The translations under genes and the position numbers were made by a program. Under the pieces are notes generated by a model. It saw nothing but the letters and a program-made list of their open reading frames with translations, was not told the DNA's origin and ran no database searches. Below are positions 36,414 to 46,426 of a stretch of DNA of 64,000 nucleotides, in pieces. The DNA comes from Flaviflagellibacter sp963786225 (GTDB lineage Bacteria > Pseudomonadota > Alphaproteobacteria > Rhizobiales > Methylopilaceae), in assembly GCA_963786225.1 (NCBI GenBank), contig CAWAYQ010000028.1, positions 310,001 to 374,000 of the forward strand. Reading direction: 5' to 3'. Numbering within the stretch: position 1 is the stretch's first letter; the number at the start of each line of letters is the position of its first letter.

Positions 36414-38643
36414 GTGCCCCCGGGACCGATCCTGACCGGCCTGTCACTTCTGTTGCTGTCGACGGCGCTCGCCTCGGCGCAGAGCGTACCCATGCCTGTG
36501 CCCAATCCCTGGCGCGGGACGGCGCTGTCAGGCGCCGTTCCAACGACAACGCCGGCGGCGACAACTCCGGCCGCGACCGCGCATGCGGCCTTCGTGGCGC
36601 AACCGGCGCCCGACAGCATCAATCAACTTCTCGGCATACACGCGCCCGCGCGGGCCAGTGTCTTCGTGCCCGCAGCCGCGGCCTATGCGCCCGTCCAGCC
36701 GCCGTCGGCCATGCCGTCTTTGATCGAGAACGTGAGGGAGGCGCCGAGCGCGCCTGTCGGCGCCGATGCCCCCCTTATCAAGGACGCCATCACCAAGCTC
36801 GACAAGGGCCAGCTTGCCGACGCCATGGCGATTCGCGGCCAGCTTCGCGACAAGGCCGCAAGAACCCTGTTCGACTGGCTGACGATCCGCGCCGCCTCGC
36901 GTCAGGTGGGCTTTGCCGCCATCGCCGGTTTCCTCACGGAAAATCCGGACTGGCCGGCCCGCGCCCTGATCCGCAAGCGGGCGGAGGAAGCGCTCTATCT
37001 CGAAAATCTCGATGCCGGAACCATCCGTACGTTCCTCGGAGGCCAGAAGCCTGAAAGCGGGCTCGGCAAGCTTGCGCTGGCGCGAATTTCCGGAAAAGGC
37101 GACGCCGCCGCTCTGGTAAAGACCGTCTGGCGCGAAGACGATCTGACGCCGGACACCGAGAAAAGGGTGCTGGCCGAGTTCGGCGAACTGCTGGGGCCGG
37201 AAGACCACGCGGCCCGCGCCGATCATTTCTTCTACGAGAACGAAGTCGCCGCCGCGCAGCGCAATGCCGCACGCGCGGGCACACGCCTATCAGGCGATCG
37301 CCAAGGCGCGCTCCGCCGTCATCCGCAAGACCAAGGACGCCGACGCGCTGCTCGCCGCCGTGCCGGCGGCGTCGCGCAAGCAGCCGGGCTATCAGTACGC
37401 CCTCATCCTCCGGCTCCTCAGCAAGGATCAGGATCGCGAAGCCGCGAAGGTGATGCTCGATGTGCCGCGCGATTCCGTGGCTTTGGTCGATCCGAAAGCA
37501 TGGTGGGAACGCCGCCGCTGGCTCGCGCGCGACATTCTCGATCTCGGCGACGCCAAGACCGCATACCGGATCGCGGCCGGCCACGCCAACACCGAGCGCG
37601 TCGAGATCGCGGATGCGGAATTCCACGCGGGCTGGATCGCGCTGCGCTTTCTCAACGATCCGGCGACCGCCAGAAAGCATTTCGCCGCCGTCGTCCAGGC
37701 CGGCACGACACCGATCACGGCGGCCCGCGGTAATTACTGGATGGGCCGCGCTGAAGAGGCGGCCGGCAACAAGCCCGCGGCGCAAAGCTATTTCGCAAGC
37801 GCGGCGCAATTCGGTACGACCTATTACGGCCAGATCGCCAAAGCGCGGCTCGGCGGCGGTTCGGTTCCGATCCAGCCGATCAAGCCCTCGCCCGTCGCAC
37901 GGGCGGCCTTCGACAAGAACTCGGCCGTACGCGCGATCCGCCTGCTCTACGCCGCGGGCGCGCGGGAACGTGCGATTCCGCTGATCGCCGAGACCGCCGA
38001 CGGCCTGCGCGACGCCGAGAGCCTCGCGCTTCTGGCGGAACTGATCGACAAGCAGAACGACCCGCGCTCTCTGCTGATCGTCGGAAAAGCCGGTGTTTCC
38101 AATGGCTTCCCGCTGGAGGCGGCCAGCTGGCCGCTGAACGGCGTGCCGAAATTCACGCCGACCGGACATTCGGTCGAGCCCGCCGTGGTGCACGCCATCG
38201 CCCGGCAGGAAAGCGCGTTTCATGCCGCCGCGGTCTCGAGCGCGGGAGCGCGCGGGCTGCTGCAGATGTTGCCGGAAACCGCGCGCCGCACGGCGGTCAA
38301 GGTCGGCATGCCCTACGACAAGAACAAGCTGAACGACCCGACCTTCAACGCCACGCTCGGCGCGGCGCATCTCGGCGAACTCGTCGACAATTACGACGGC
38401 TCGTACATACTGACCTTCGTCGCCTACAATGCCGGCCCCGGCCGCGCGCGCGACTGGGTTCAGCGCTACGGCGATCCGCGCAGCGCAGATGTCGATCCGG
38501 TGGATTGGGTCGAGCGCATTCCCTTCACCGAGACGCGTAATTACGTGCAGCGGGTGATGGAGAATGTGCAGGTCTACCGGACACGCATGAACGGGCCGGG
38601 CTCACGGACGATCGAAGCGGATCTGCGCAGAGGAAGGGGCTAG
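36414..38643 (+). CDS. Soluble lytic murein transglycosylase, frameshifted
   Basis: Periplasmic muramidase of the Slt70 type that cuts glycan strands with 1,6-anhydro ends. A GTG at 36414 with GGAG seven bases upstream begins a signal peptide (ILTGLSLLLLSTALASA). A Pro/Ala-rich linker and a long superhelical domain (about 100-540) follow. The C-terminal catalytic domain has the Glu in IARQESAF, the GLLQMLPETA motif and the AYNAGPGR motif. One inserted base near 37282 splits it into two frames. The merged length of about 740 aa is normal. It ends directly before a palindromic repeat. Confidence 0.9.
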
Positions 38644-38650
38644 ACCCCTT

Positions 38651-38788
38651 CCCTCTCCCCTTGTGGGAGAGGGCGACTCGACGCCGGCAGGCGTCGAGCG
38701 GGGTGAGGGGTAGCGGCCTATCGAGAGGCAGATACCCCTCACCTCGCTCGGCCTTCGGCCGAGTCGTCCTCTCCCACAAGGGGAGAGG
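38651..38788. repeat. Palindromic repeat pair (BIME-like) 1
   Basis: A plus unit (38651-38710; variable hairpin GACGCC-GGCA-GGCGTC) and a minus unit (38734-38788; hairpin CTCGGCC-TTC-GGCCGAG) separated by about 23 bases. The same two-unit arrangement recurs at 39231-39370 with almost identical spacing, so the DUF559 gene between them is bracketed by direct copies of the pair. The minus unit encodes the last codons of that gene. Confidence 0.8.
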
Positions 38789-39149
38789 AAAGGCCGCACT
38801 CGAGACGCATCAGAATATCCAGCGCTACGCCGTCCGGATTTTGAAGAACGTCATTGTTCCAGTATCGGGCGATGCTGAATCCCTTGCTGCTCAGCCACGC
38901 ATCCCGCACGGCATCGGACGCATTCTCGCCGTGCTGGCTGCCATCAACCTCGATAACGAGGTTCGCCGCGTAGCACACAAAATCCAGAATGTAGGGACCG
39001 AGCGGTTCCTGCCGGCGGAACTTCCAGGCGGCGAGCTGGCGGCTTCTGAGCAGACGCCACAATTTCCGTTCCGCATCGGTGGGTTCGAAACGCATCGTCC
39101 GCGCGCGGCTGCGTAGAATCCCACTGACCGCGCGATGCGATTTTGCCAT
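38739..39149 (-). CDS. DUF559 (Vsr/PD-(D/E)XK-like) protein, repeat-flanked
   Basis: A 136-residue DUF559 protein: TDAERKLWRLLRSRQL (residues 24-39), then the nuclease-like core with Asp56 (YILDFVC), Glu67, Asp69 and His73 (IEVDGSQH). The spacing is identical to the first copy at 20662. FSIARYWNNDVL is the matching C-terminal motif. Its last codons (SPLVGEDDSAEGR) are read from the repeat at 38734-38788. No ribosome site is obvious. It has an extra 10 N-terminal residues relative to the first copy; MAKSHR also survives in the remnant near 41278. Activity is unknown. Confidence 0.75.
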   Translation of the reverse strand: MAKSHRAVSGILRSRARTMRFEPTDAERKLWRLLRSRQLAAWKFRRQEPLGPYILDFVCYAANLVIEVDGSQHGENASDAVRDAWLSSKGFSIARYWNNDVLQNPDGVALDILMRLECGLSSPLVGEDDSAEGRAR

Positions 39150-39230
39150 CGATCATATCCGGCTTATCTCCGGCAGGATCGAGCAAGAAGGTCGGCTCTT
39201 CAAGAAGAGTAGGTACCGCGGCGCCCCCTT

Positions 39231-39370
39231 CCCTCTCCCCTTGTGGGAGAGGGCGACTCGAAGCCGGCAGGCTTCGAGCGGGGTGAGGGGTATGCGGCCT
39301 ATCGAGACGCAGACACCCCTCACCTCGCTCGGCCTCCGGCCGAGTCGTCCTCTCCCACAAGGGGAGAGGA
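39231..39370. repeat. Palindromic repeat pair (BIME-like) 2
   Basis: A plus unit (39231-39291; hairpin GAAGCC-GGCA-GGCTTC) and a minus unit (39316-39370; hairpin CTCGGCC-TCC-GGCCGAG). Compared with the pair at 38651-38788, outer arms and tails match nearly base for base, while stem bases change on both sides together. It lies between the DUF559 gene and the porin terminator. Confidence 0.8.
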
Positions 39371-39396
39371 GAGAAAGGGAGAGGAAAAAGAACAAC

Positions 39397-39431
39397 AAAA
39401 AACCCCGGCGGTTTCCCGCCGGGGTTCTTTT
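39397..39431 (-). terminator. Rho-independent terminator of porin 1
   Basis: A perfect GC-rich stem (CCCCGGCGG paired with CCGCCGGGG around a TTTC loop). Read on the minus strand it is followed by a run of six T. It lies about 50 bases after the porin stop. The opposite strand also has TTCTTTT after the stem, so it may work both ways. It is duplicated at 41617-41651. Confidence 0.85.
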
Positions 39432-39478
39432 AGGTCCAGTCCGGTTGAGCCTGGCGAACCGGGCTCAGCCGAGCAAGA

Positions 39479-40751
39479 TCAGAAGCTGCGCTGAGCGCGG
39501 AGCTTCGAGGCGGAGGTCGTCGACCGTGCCTCGATCGGGATCGTTCGGATGCTCGTCCGGATCGTCGAATTCGATGCTGACGTACTGAGCCGCGAGGCCG
39601 AGGTCGAGGTTGTCGACCGGGGTCCACACAACCTTGCCTTCAACCTTGAAGCCCGTGAAGTCGATCGAGTCCGCGTCGACCGCATCTTCGAACTCGAAGT
39701 AGGTGCCGACGACCTGGAGGTTGACGGTTTCCGTGGCCTGGAAGCCAGCAGCACCGCCGACCGCCCAGAACGTGTTGTTCTCGCCGCCAGCCGGTCTGAT
39801 CGACATGGTCGAGTCGGCGAAGCGTGCCGAAGCCGCTGCAGCACCATCGGTGCCGTACGGGACATTGCCCGCGCCGCATAGCTGATCGCGCCTTCGGTGT
39901 AAGCACGCCTGACGCGACGATGAAGGAGCCTTCGTTCGCCGTCGGCAGGTTGAAGCTCACGCCGGCCTGAACGGCCCAGCCGATGTTCGTCTTCCGGCTC
40001 GAACGGGAGACGCGAAATCTTCGCGATCGCCCTGCGTTGTCCTGGATGGCGGCCGAAATCTGAGCCGAACCCCAAGCCTGATCGACGCGCAGAGCGGCGA
40101 CCACGTTCGGCCAAACCTGGTCGACGGTCGGTCCGAGCCGTCGCGTCGAGTACAGCGTGGAACGGTTCGTCGACTTGTCTTCGATGCCGATCGTCGCCGC
40201 GAAGCCCGAACCGAACGAAGCGGTGTAGGCGATCGTGTTGACCTTGTTGTCGTCGAAGAAGTCTTCGTACGAGTCGTACGGGATGTAGTCGAAGAACGAC
40301 TGCGCACGACCGATGGTCAGGCCGGCGAACTGAATGAACGCCTGCTCGACGGTCGAAATCGCTGTTGCCGCCGCCGAAGCCGGCGTTGCCGCGGATTTCG
40401 ACGAACGAACGGAGCGTGCCCCATTCGGTCTCGCTGCGGGCGTCCCAACGGACCGATCGCCACGAGCGCGGAACGCGAATGTCGTCGTCTTCCGGGAGAC
40501 CGGCGAAGCCGTCGTCATCAGCGAACGATCAACTTCGTCTGTCGAAGTCGATCCGGGTGCCGAAAGCGGACGTAGCCCGAGAGCTTCAGGCAGGTGTCCG
40601 TGCCCGGAATGTAGAAGTAACCCTTGCCGTACGTGTCGCAGATCTTCACGTACTCAACCGGCTCTGCCATCGGCAGATCAGCGGCCTGTGCCCCGGTGAA
40701 CGCGACGAAACCCGCCGCCGTACCGAGAAGAAGGCTTTTCACCGTCTTCAT
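39479..40751 (-). pseudogene. Porin (Porin_2 family), copy 1, multiply frameshifted
   Basis: Outer-membrane trimeric porin typical of Hyphomicrobiales. The signal peptide MKTVKSLLLGTAAGFVAFTGAQA and the mature N-terminus (ICDTYGKGYFYIPGTDTCLKLSGYVRF) are clear; further pieces (TIGRAQSFFDYIPYDSYEDFF, VVAALRVDQAWGSAQISAAI, NLQVVGTYFEFEDA, VEGKVVWTPVDNLDLGLAAQ, then LRAQRSF at the stop) lie in alternating frames. At least six indels are needed between 39495 and 40560, and the segment near 40500 looks shorter than in copy 2. Either a decaying duplicate or a region where the assembly merged two near-identical copies badly. Confidence 0.85.
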
Positions 40752-41131
40752 AAAGAAATCCTCCAAAAGTTTTCGAGACCCTCAGGGAAGAACCGGTTCC
40801 GTCTCAGTGGAGCCCGATCCATCCCCCCGTTTCCACCCAGCCGGCCCCGGGCCTACTAGGCGAGCGACCCGGGGCGAACCCCTTCGTCGTGGCCGGACCA
40901 TTGACCATCGCCCGGTGCGTCGCAACACGTTACGCCACCTCCTCGCCTCATTTGGGAAGGGGTGTTGCAATTCCGGATCACGCATTGCGGCCAAATTACT
41001 CGTTTAGGTTGAATAGGATACGAGATCCTATGGTTGCATCTTGGTGAGAATGCAACCGTCACGGCGTGGGCGATCCAGGCGGATTTGTGGCGCGAAAGAG
41101 GCAGGTTTGTGGTGCGAAAGAGGCGGAGGAC
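40752..41131. promoter_or_regulatory. Upstream region of porin 1, duplicated at porin 2
   Basis: About 230 bases upstream of porin 1 (40752-40990) match the region upstream of porin 2 (43042-43260) at roughly 85 percent by eye, including TTTCGAGACCCTCAGGGAAG, ACCGGTTCCGTCTCAGTG and CCCCTTCGTCGT. The conserved stretch must hold the porin promoter and leader. The remainder to 41131 shows no gene. Confidence 0.6.
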
Positions 41132-41590
41132 TCCCCTCTCCCGAGCCAGGTCGGGTTCACCGGACTTGGCCGTTTAAGGATCTGAACTCGGGAATACCCT
41201 CGGTGGGAGAGGACGACTCGACGCCGGCGGGCCTCGTGGCCTGTGGAGAATCCTGACCGTGCGATGCGATTTTGCCACCGACCATTTCCGGCTTGTCGTC
41301 GGGTACCGCCACCACCCCCTTCCCTCTCCCCTTGCGGGAGAGGGCGACTCGACGCCGGCAGGCTTCGAGCGGGGTGAGGGGTATGGGCCTACCGAGAGGC
41401 TGACACCCCTCACCTCGCTCGGCACTCAACCAAACCCGAGTTGAGTACTCCAAGTGCCGAACTCGGGTAGACCCGAGTTCGGTGGGAGAGGACGACTCGA
41501 CGCCGGCAGGCGTCGTGGCCTGTGGAGAAGCTGAGACCCCTCACCTCGCTCGGCCTATGGCCGAGTCGTCCTCTCCCACAAGGGGAGAGG
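41132..41590. repeat. Complex array of palindromic repeats
   Basis: Four units packed in about 460 bases: 41132-41247 (compound, with inserted GCCAGGTCGGG...-type hairpin and a degenerate one), 41322-41382 (plus, hairpin GACGCC-GGCA-GGCTTC with one mismatch), 41405-41510 (compound, with inserted hairpin CCGAACTCGGG-TAGA-CCCGAGTTCGG) and 41537-41590 (minus, hairpin CTCGGCC-TAT-GGCCGAG). The stretch CGTGGCCTGTGGAGAA occurs twice (near 41234 and 41513), marking repeated junctions. Confidence 0.75.
41243..41303 (-). pseudogene. Remnant of DUF559 gene start
   Basis: The minus strand from 41278 reads GTG-AKSHRTVRIL, matching the first 12 codons of the DUF559 gene at 39149 (MAKSHRAVSGIL), and about 25 bases upstream (TTCCGGCTTGTC against TATCCGGCTTATC) also match. 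The sequence then runs straight into a palindromic repeat, with no DUF559 body. This is best explained as a deletion derivative of a DUF559/repeat unit that was part of the duplicated porin segment. Confidence 0.6.
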
Positions 41591-41616
41591 AGAAAAAGGG
41601 AGAGGAAAAAGAACAA

Positions 41617-41651
41617 CAAAAACCCCGGCGGTTTCCCGCCGGGGTTCTTTT
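41617..41651 (-). terminator. Rho-independent terminator of porin 2
   Basis: Identical stem-loop to 39397-39431 (CCCCGGCGG-TTTC-CCGCCGGGG with a T-run on the minus strand), about 50 bases beyond the porin 2 stop. The following bases up to the porin stop are also identical in the two copies, which fixes one border of the duplication. Confidence 0.85.
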
Positions 41652-41698
41652 AGGTCCAGTCCGGTTGAGCCTGGCGAACCGGGCTCAGCCGAGCAAGA

Positions 41699-43041
41699 TC
41701 AGAAGCTGCGCTGAGCGCGGAGCTCAACACGGAGGTCGTCCACGGTGTTGCCCTCGTCGTTGTCGTCCAAGTCGTCCGTTTCTTCCGTGATGCTGACGAA
41801 CTGACCCGCGATGCCGAGGTCGAGGTTGTCGACCGGGGTCCAAACGGCCTTGCCTTCAAGCTTGAAGCCCGTGAAGTCGTCAACCGTTTCAGCCGCTTCG
41901 TCGAACTCGAAGAACACACCGACAAGCTGGAGATTGACGGTCTCGGTCGCCTGGTAGCCAACGGCGCCGCCCACCATAAACCACATGTTGTTCTCGCCAG
42001 TGAGAATATTCTGATCGGTGAAGAACGAAAACGCATCGACCGTCCTGGAAGTTGAAGTCGCCAGCCGGCGTGCTCATGCCGGTGTTGGCGAGATTGGACG
42101 AGAACGGAATGTTGCCCGCGCCGCAATAGGCGAGAGCGCCTTCGGTGAAGCAACCCTGCAACGAGATGAAGGACCCATCATGCTCGGTGGGCAGGTTGAA
42201 CGACGCGCCAGCCTGAACGGCCCAGCCGATTTCATCATCCACGATCTGCGGATCGACGAAATCGGTCACGGTCGCCCCTGTTGTCCTGGACCGCGCCCGA
42301 AATCTGAGCCGAGCCCCAAGCCTGATCGACGCGCAGAGCGGCGATCACGTTCGGCCAAAGCTGGTCGACGAACTGCGGGGAATCCACGAGGACGCCGTCG
42401 TCATCAATCACGACTATGCCGTCGCCGTCATACAGCGTGGAACGGTTGTCGATCTTGTCTTCGACACCGATCGTCGCCGCAAAGCCCGAACCGAACGAAG
42501 CGGTGTAGGCGATCGTCTTGATCTTGTTGTCGTCGAAGAAGTCTTCATACGAATCGTACGGGATGTAGTCGAAGAACGACTGCGCACGACCGATCGTGAA
42601 GCCGGCGAACTGGATGAACGCCTGCTCGGCGGTGAAATCGAAGCCGCCGCCGAAGGCGTTATCAGCCTGGATTTCGATGAACGAACGGAGCGTGCCCCAT
42701 TCGGTCTCGCTGCGGGCGTCCCAACGGACGTCGCCACGCGAGCGGAAGCGCACGTTGTCATCTTCAGGAATGCCGGCGAAGCCGCCGTCCGGGAAAGGTT
42801 CAATGCCCGCCGGATCGACAAAAACATCGTCTTCAAAGTCGATATGCGTCTGGAAACGGACATAGCCCGAGAGCTTCAGGCAGGTGTCCGTGCCCGGAAT
42901 GTAGAAGTAACCCGCGCCGTACGTGTCGCAGATCCTCACGTACTCAACCGGCTCCGCCATCGGCAGATCGGCGGCCTGTGCCCCGGTGAACGCGACGAAA
43001 CCCGCCGCCGTCCCGAGAAGAAGGCTTTTCACCGTCTTCAT
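41699..43041 (-). CDS. Porin (Porin_2 family), copy 2, frameshifted
   Basis: General-diffusion outer-membrane porin. Signal peptide MKTVKSLLLGTAAGFVAFTGAQA, then KLSGYVRFQTHIDFED, VRWDARSETEWGTLRSFIEIQAD, the constriction-loop segment FFDYIPYDSYEDFF and VIAALRVDQAWGSAQISGAVQDN in one frame down to about 42270. The next segment (EIGWAVQAGASFNLPTEHDGSF) and the last (NNMWFMVGGAVGYQATETVNL to LRAQRSF) are in two further frames. Two or three single-base indels (near 42270 and 42040) suffice to restore about 440 aa. It is more complete than copy 1. The start at 43041 has GGAGG nearby. Confidence 0.88.
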
Positions 43042-43349
43042 AAGAAATCCCTCCAAAAGGTTTCGAGACCCTCAGGGAAGAACCGGTTCCGTCTCAGTGA
43101 AGCCCGACCCGTTCCCCCGTTTCCCACCCAGCCAGCCCCAGGGCCTACTAGACGAGCGACCCGGGGCGAACCCCTTCGTCGTGACCAGACCATCGACTAT
43201 CCCCGGTTGCGTCGCAACAGGTTGTGCCACCTGACCGCCTTATTTGAGAAGTTGTGTTGCATCGATGCAACTGGGGGAGGTATGGGCGCAGAGGGTTCTC
43301 CCTCTCGGAGAAGAGGAAAAGGGCAACGCCACCCTGTGGATAAAGGATC
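43042..43349. other. Intergenic region upstream of porin 2
   Basis: Contains the duplicated porin leader (43042-43260), described with copy 1, followed by about 90 bases up to the end of the RND permease gene. No further gene, repeat or terminator is seen. Confidence 0.5.
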
Positions 43350-46300
43350 TTACTCGGCGGGCGCCGGGGCGGCCGCGGGGGCACTCTTCGGAGGCGTGCT
43401 GCACAGCCCCGAGCAGCGAATAGACGGTCGGCACCACGAAGAGAGTGAGAATTGTGCCGAGACTTATGCCGCCGACGATGACCCAGCCGATCTGGGAGCG
43501 GCTTTCGGCGCCGGCGCCGTGGGCCAGCGCCAGAGGGACCGCACCCAGAACCATGGCGCCCGTCGTCATGAGAATCGGGCGCAGCCGCAAAGCCGCCGCC
43601 TCTATGACCGCCTCGCGGCGATCGAGGCCCTTTTCCCGCTGCTGGTTGGCGAATTCGACGATCAGGATGCCGTGCTTGGTGATGAGGCCCACGAGAGTGA
43701 CGAGGCCGATCTGCGAATAGACGTTGAGCGAGCCTCCGCTGAAGTAGAGGGCCGCCAGCGCCCCCGTCATCGACAGCGGGACCGTCAGCATGATGATGAC
43801 CGGATCGCGGAAGCTTTCGAACTGGGCGGACAGGACGAGATAGATGAAGCCGAGCGCCAGGAGGAAGACGAGGACGAGGCTCTGCCCCGCGGACCGGAAC
43901 TCGCGGCTTTGGCCCGAGACGTCGGTCTGCACGGTTTTCGGCAGCACTTCGCGCGCGGCCTGGTCGAGGAAGTTCAGCGCCTCCCCCTGCGAGGTGCCGG
44001 GAGCCAGATTGGCGGAGACGGTAACCGATCGTAACTGATTGAAGCGTCTCAGTTCCTGGGGCGCGACGGTTTCCCGGACGTTCACGAGATTCGAAAGCTG
44101 CACCATCTCGCCCGACGCCGAGCGCAGATAGATGGTGTCGAGCGTGGCCGGCGAGCCGCGATCCTTCGCCGAAAGCTGGACATAGACGTCGTACTGCTCG
44201 CCGCTGACCTCGAATCGGGTGACCTGCCGGCCGCCGAGCAGGCTTTCCAGCGTGCGGCCCAGTACGGCGACGTCGATGCCGAGATCGGCCGCCTTGGCGC
44301 GGTCGAGCGCGATGGAGATTTCGGGCTTGTTCAGCTTGAGATCGGTGTCGATGCTGGTCAGGCCCGGAAAGTCCCGAATCCGCTCGAGGAACTTGTTCGT
44401 GTATTCGTCGAGCTGCTGGTAGGTGCCGGATGTCTGCAGCACATATTCGATCGGCCGCGAATTGCCGGAGGCGCCGAGCGATGGCGGATTGTTCGCGAAT
44501 GCGTTGACGCCGGCGATTCGCCTCAGCTTTGGCGCGACCTCGGCCACGATTTCCTGCTGGCGCCGGTCACGCTCGTCCCAATCCTTCAGCCGGCCGATGA
44601 TCAGGAAGCGGTTCACCTCCGGCTGACCGTTGATGATGAGGATATTGGCGAGCTCCGGCACGGTCTTGAGGATCGTCTCGACCTGTTCGGAATAGCGCTG
44701 CGTATAAGCGAGCGTGGCGCCCTCCGGCCCGTTGCCGTTGACGCGCACGACACCGCGATCTTCCACGGGAGACAGTTCCGACGGAAGTAAATACAAAAAC
44801 AGCCGCACTTCCGCTGGCGACGACCACCGCGACGAGAATGACGAGCGGGCGCAGGTTCAGTGCCCGGTTGAGGCCGCGGCGGTATCCCTTTTCGAGAGCG
44901 TTCAGACGGCCTTCGATGAACGTGGAAAACCGGTTCGGCTTGCTTTCGTGCTTCAGCAGCCGCGAACACATCATGGGCGTGAGCGTGAGCGCCACGAAGC
45001 CCGAGATGATCACGGCGCCGGCGAGCGTCAGCGCGAATTCGAGGAACAGCTTCCCGGTGCGGCCCGGCGCGAAGGCGACGGGCGCGTAAACCGCCGCCAG
45101 CGTCATCGACATCGCGACCACCGCGAAGCCGATCTCGCGCGCGCCGCGGATGGCGGCCGGTATCGGCTTCATGCCTTCTTCGATATGTCGGAAGATATTT
45201 TCCAGCACGACAATGGCGTCGTCGACGACGAGGCCGATCGCCAGCACCATCGCGAGCAGCGTCAGCGTGTTCACGCTGAAGCCGAGCGCGAACATGATGG
45301 CAAAGGTCGTGACCAACGCGATCGGGATGGTGACGATCGGAATAAGCGAGGCGCGCACCGACCGCAGAAAGAAGAAGATCACCAGCACGACGAGAATGGT
45401 GGCTTCGACGATGGTGCGGTAGACCGAGCCGATCGACTTGTCGATGAAGACGGCGTTGTCGTTGCCGATCGTCGCGGTCATGCCTTCGGGCAGGCTTGCG
45501 TTGACCGCCGGCAGAACCGCACGCACGCCCTCCGACACATCGAGCGGATTGGCGACGGCCTGCTTGACGATGCCGACGATGATGGCCTGGCCGCCGTCGA
45601 AGCGGCTGGCACGGCGTTCGTCGGCCGCGCCAAGTTCCACACGGGCGACATCGCTGAGATGGACCTGCGCGGTATCGGCCCTTTTGACGACGATGTTGTT
45701 GAACTGCTCGACATTGGACAGCGCGGTGCGCGACAGCACCGTGAATTCGCGGTCCTTGCTCTCGATGCGTCCGGACGGGATTTCGACGTTCTGTGCCCTC
45801 AGCGCATCTTCGATGTCCTGAACCGTCAGGTCGTAGGCGGCGAGGCGTTCGCGGTCGATCCAGATGCGCATGGCATAACGGCGCTCGCCGTAGATCTGCA
45901 CGTCGGAGACGCCGGTGATGTTCTTGAAGCGATCGACGATGTAGCGGTCGATATAGTCCGACAGCTCAAGCGCGGAGAGCTTGTCGCTGCGGAGCACGAT
46001 GAACATCACGGCCTGGGCGTCCGCCTCCACCTTGGAGATGACCGGCTCGTCGATCTCGTCCGGCAGCCGGCTGCGCACGCGGCTGACGCGGTCGCGGACA
46101 TCGCTCGCCGCGACGTCAGGATCTATCTCAAGGCGGAACCGGACGGTAATGCGGCTCGATTCCGAACGGCTTGTGGATTCGAGAACGTCGATGCCCTCGA
46201 TGCCGGCGATGGAGCCTTCCAGAACCTGGGTGACCTGGCTTTCGACGATGGTCGCCGAGGCGCCGGGATAGGATGTGACGACGGAGACCGTCGGCTCGTC

Positions 46301-46420
46301 GATGTTCGGGTATTCGCGGACGGTGAGCCGGCTGTAGGAGACGATGCCGACGAGAATCATCAGCAGGCTCAGAACGGTCGCAAAGACCGGCCGCCGGATA
46401 CAGAGTTCCGAAATACCCAT
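43350..46420 (-). CDS. RND multidrug efflux permease, frameshifted
   Basis: AcrB/MdtB-type proton-driven efflux pump of about 1023 aa. The N-terminal half begins MGISELCIRRPVFATVLSLLMILVG and contains the TM4 proton-relay motif GLVVDDAIVVLENI. After a frameshift near 44800 the second half continues LPSELSPVEDRGVV and ends with the TM11-12 region (LRPILMTTGAMVLGAVPLA). A second indel near 43393 (one extra T) hides the natural tail SEEAPAAAPAPAE and the TAA at 43350-43352. It is transcribed with the adaptor gene upstream (six-base gap). No outer-membrane TolC homologue adjoins it. Confidence 0.92.
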
Positions 46421-46426
46421 CGTGGC

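Noticed and set aside
38651..41590. CRISPR array from the dense repeats
   Set aside because: Units are imperfect palindromes in alternating orientation with variable inner stems and no regular unique spacers; no cas genes.
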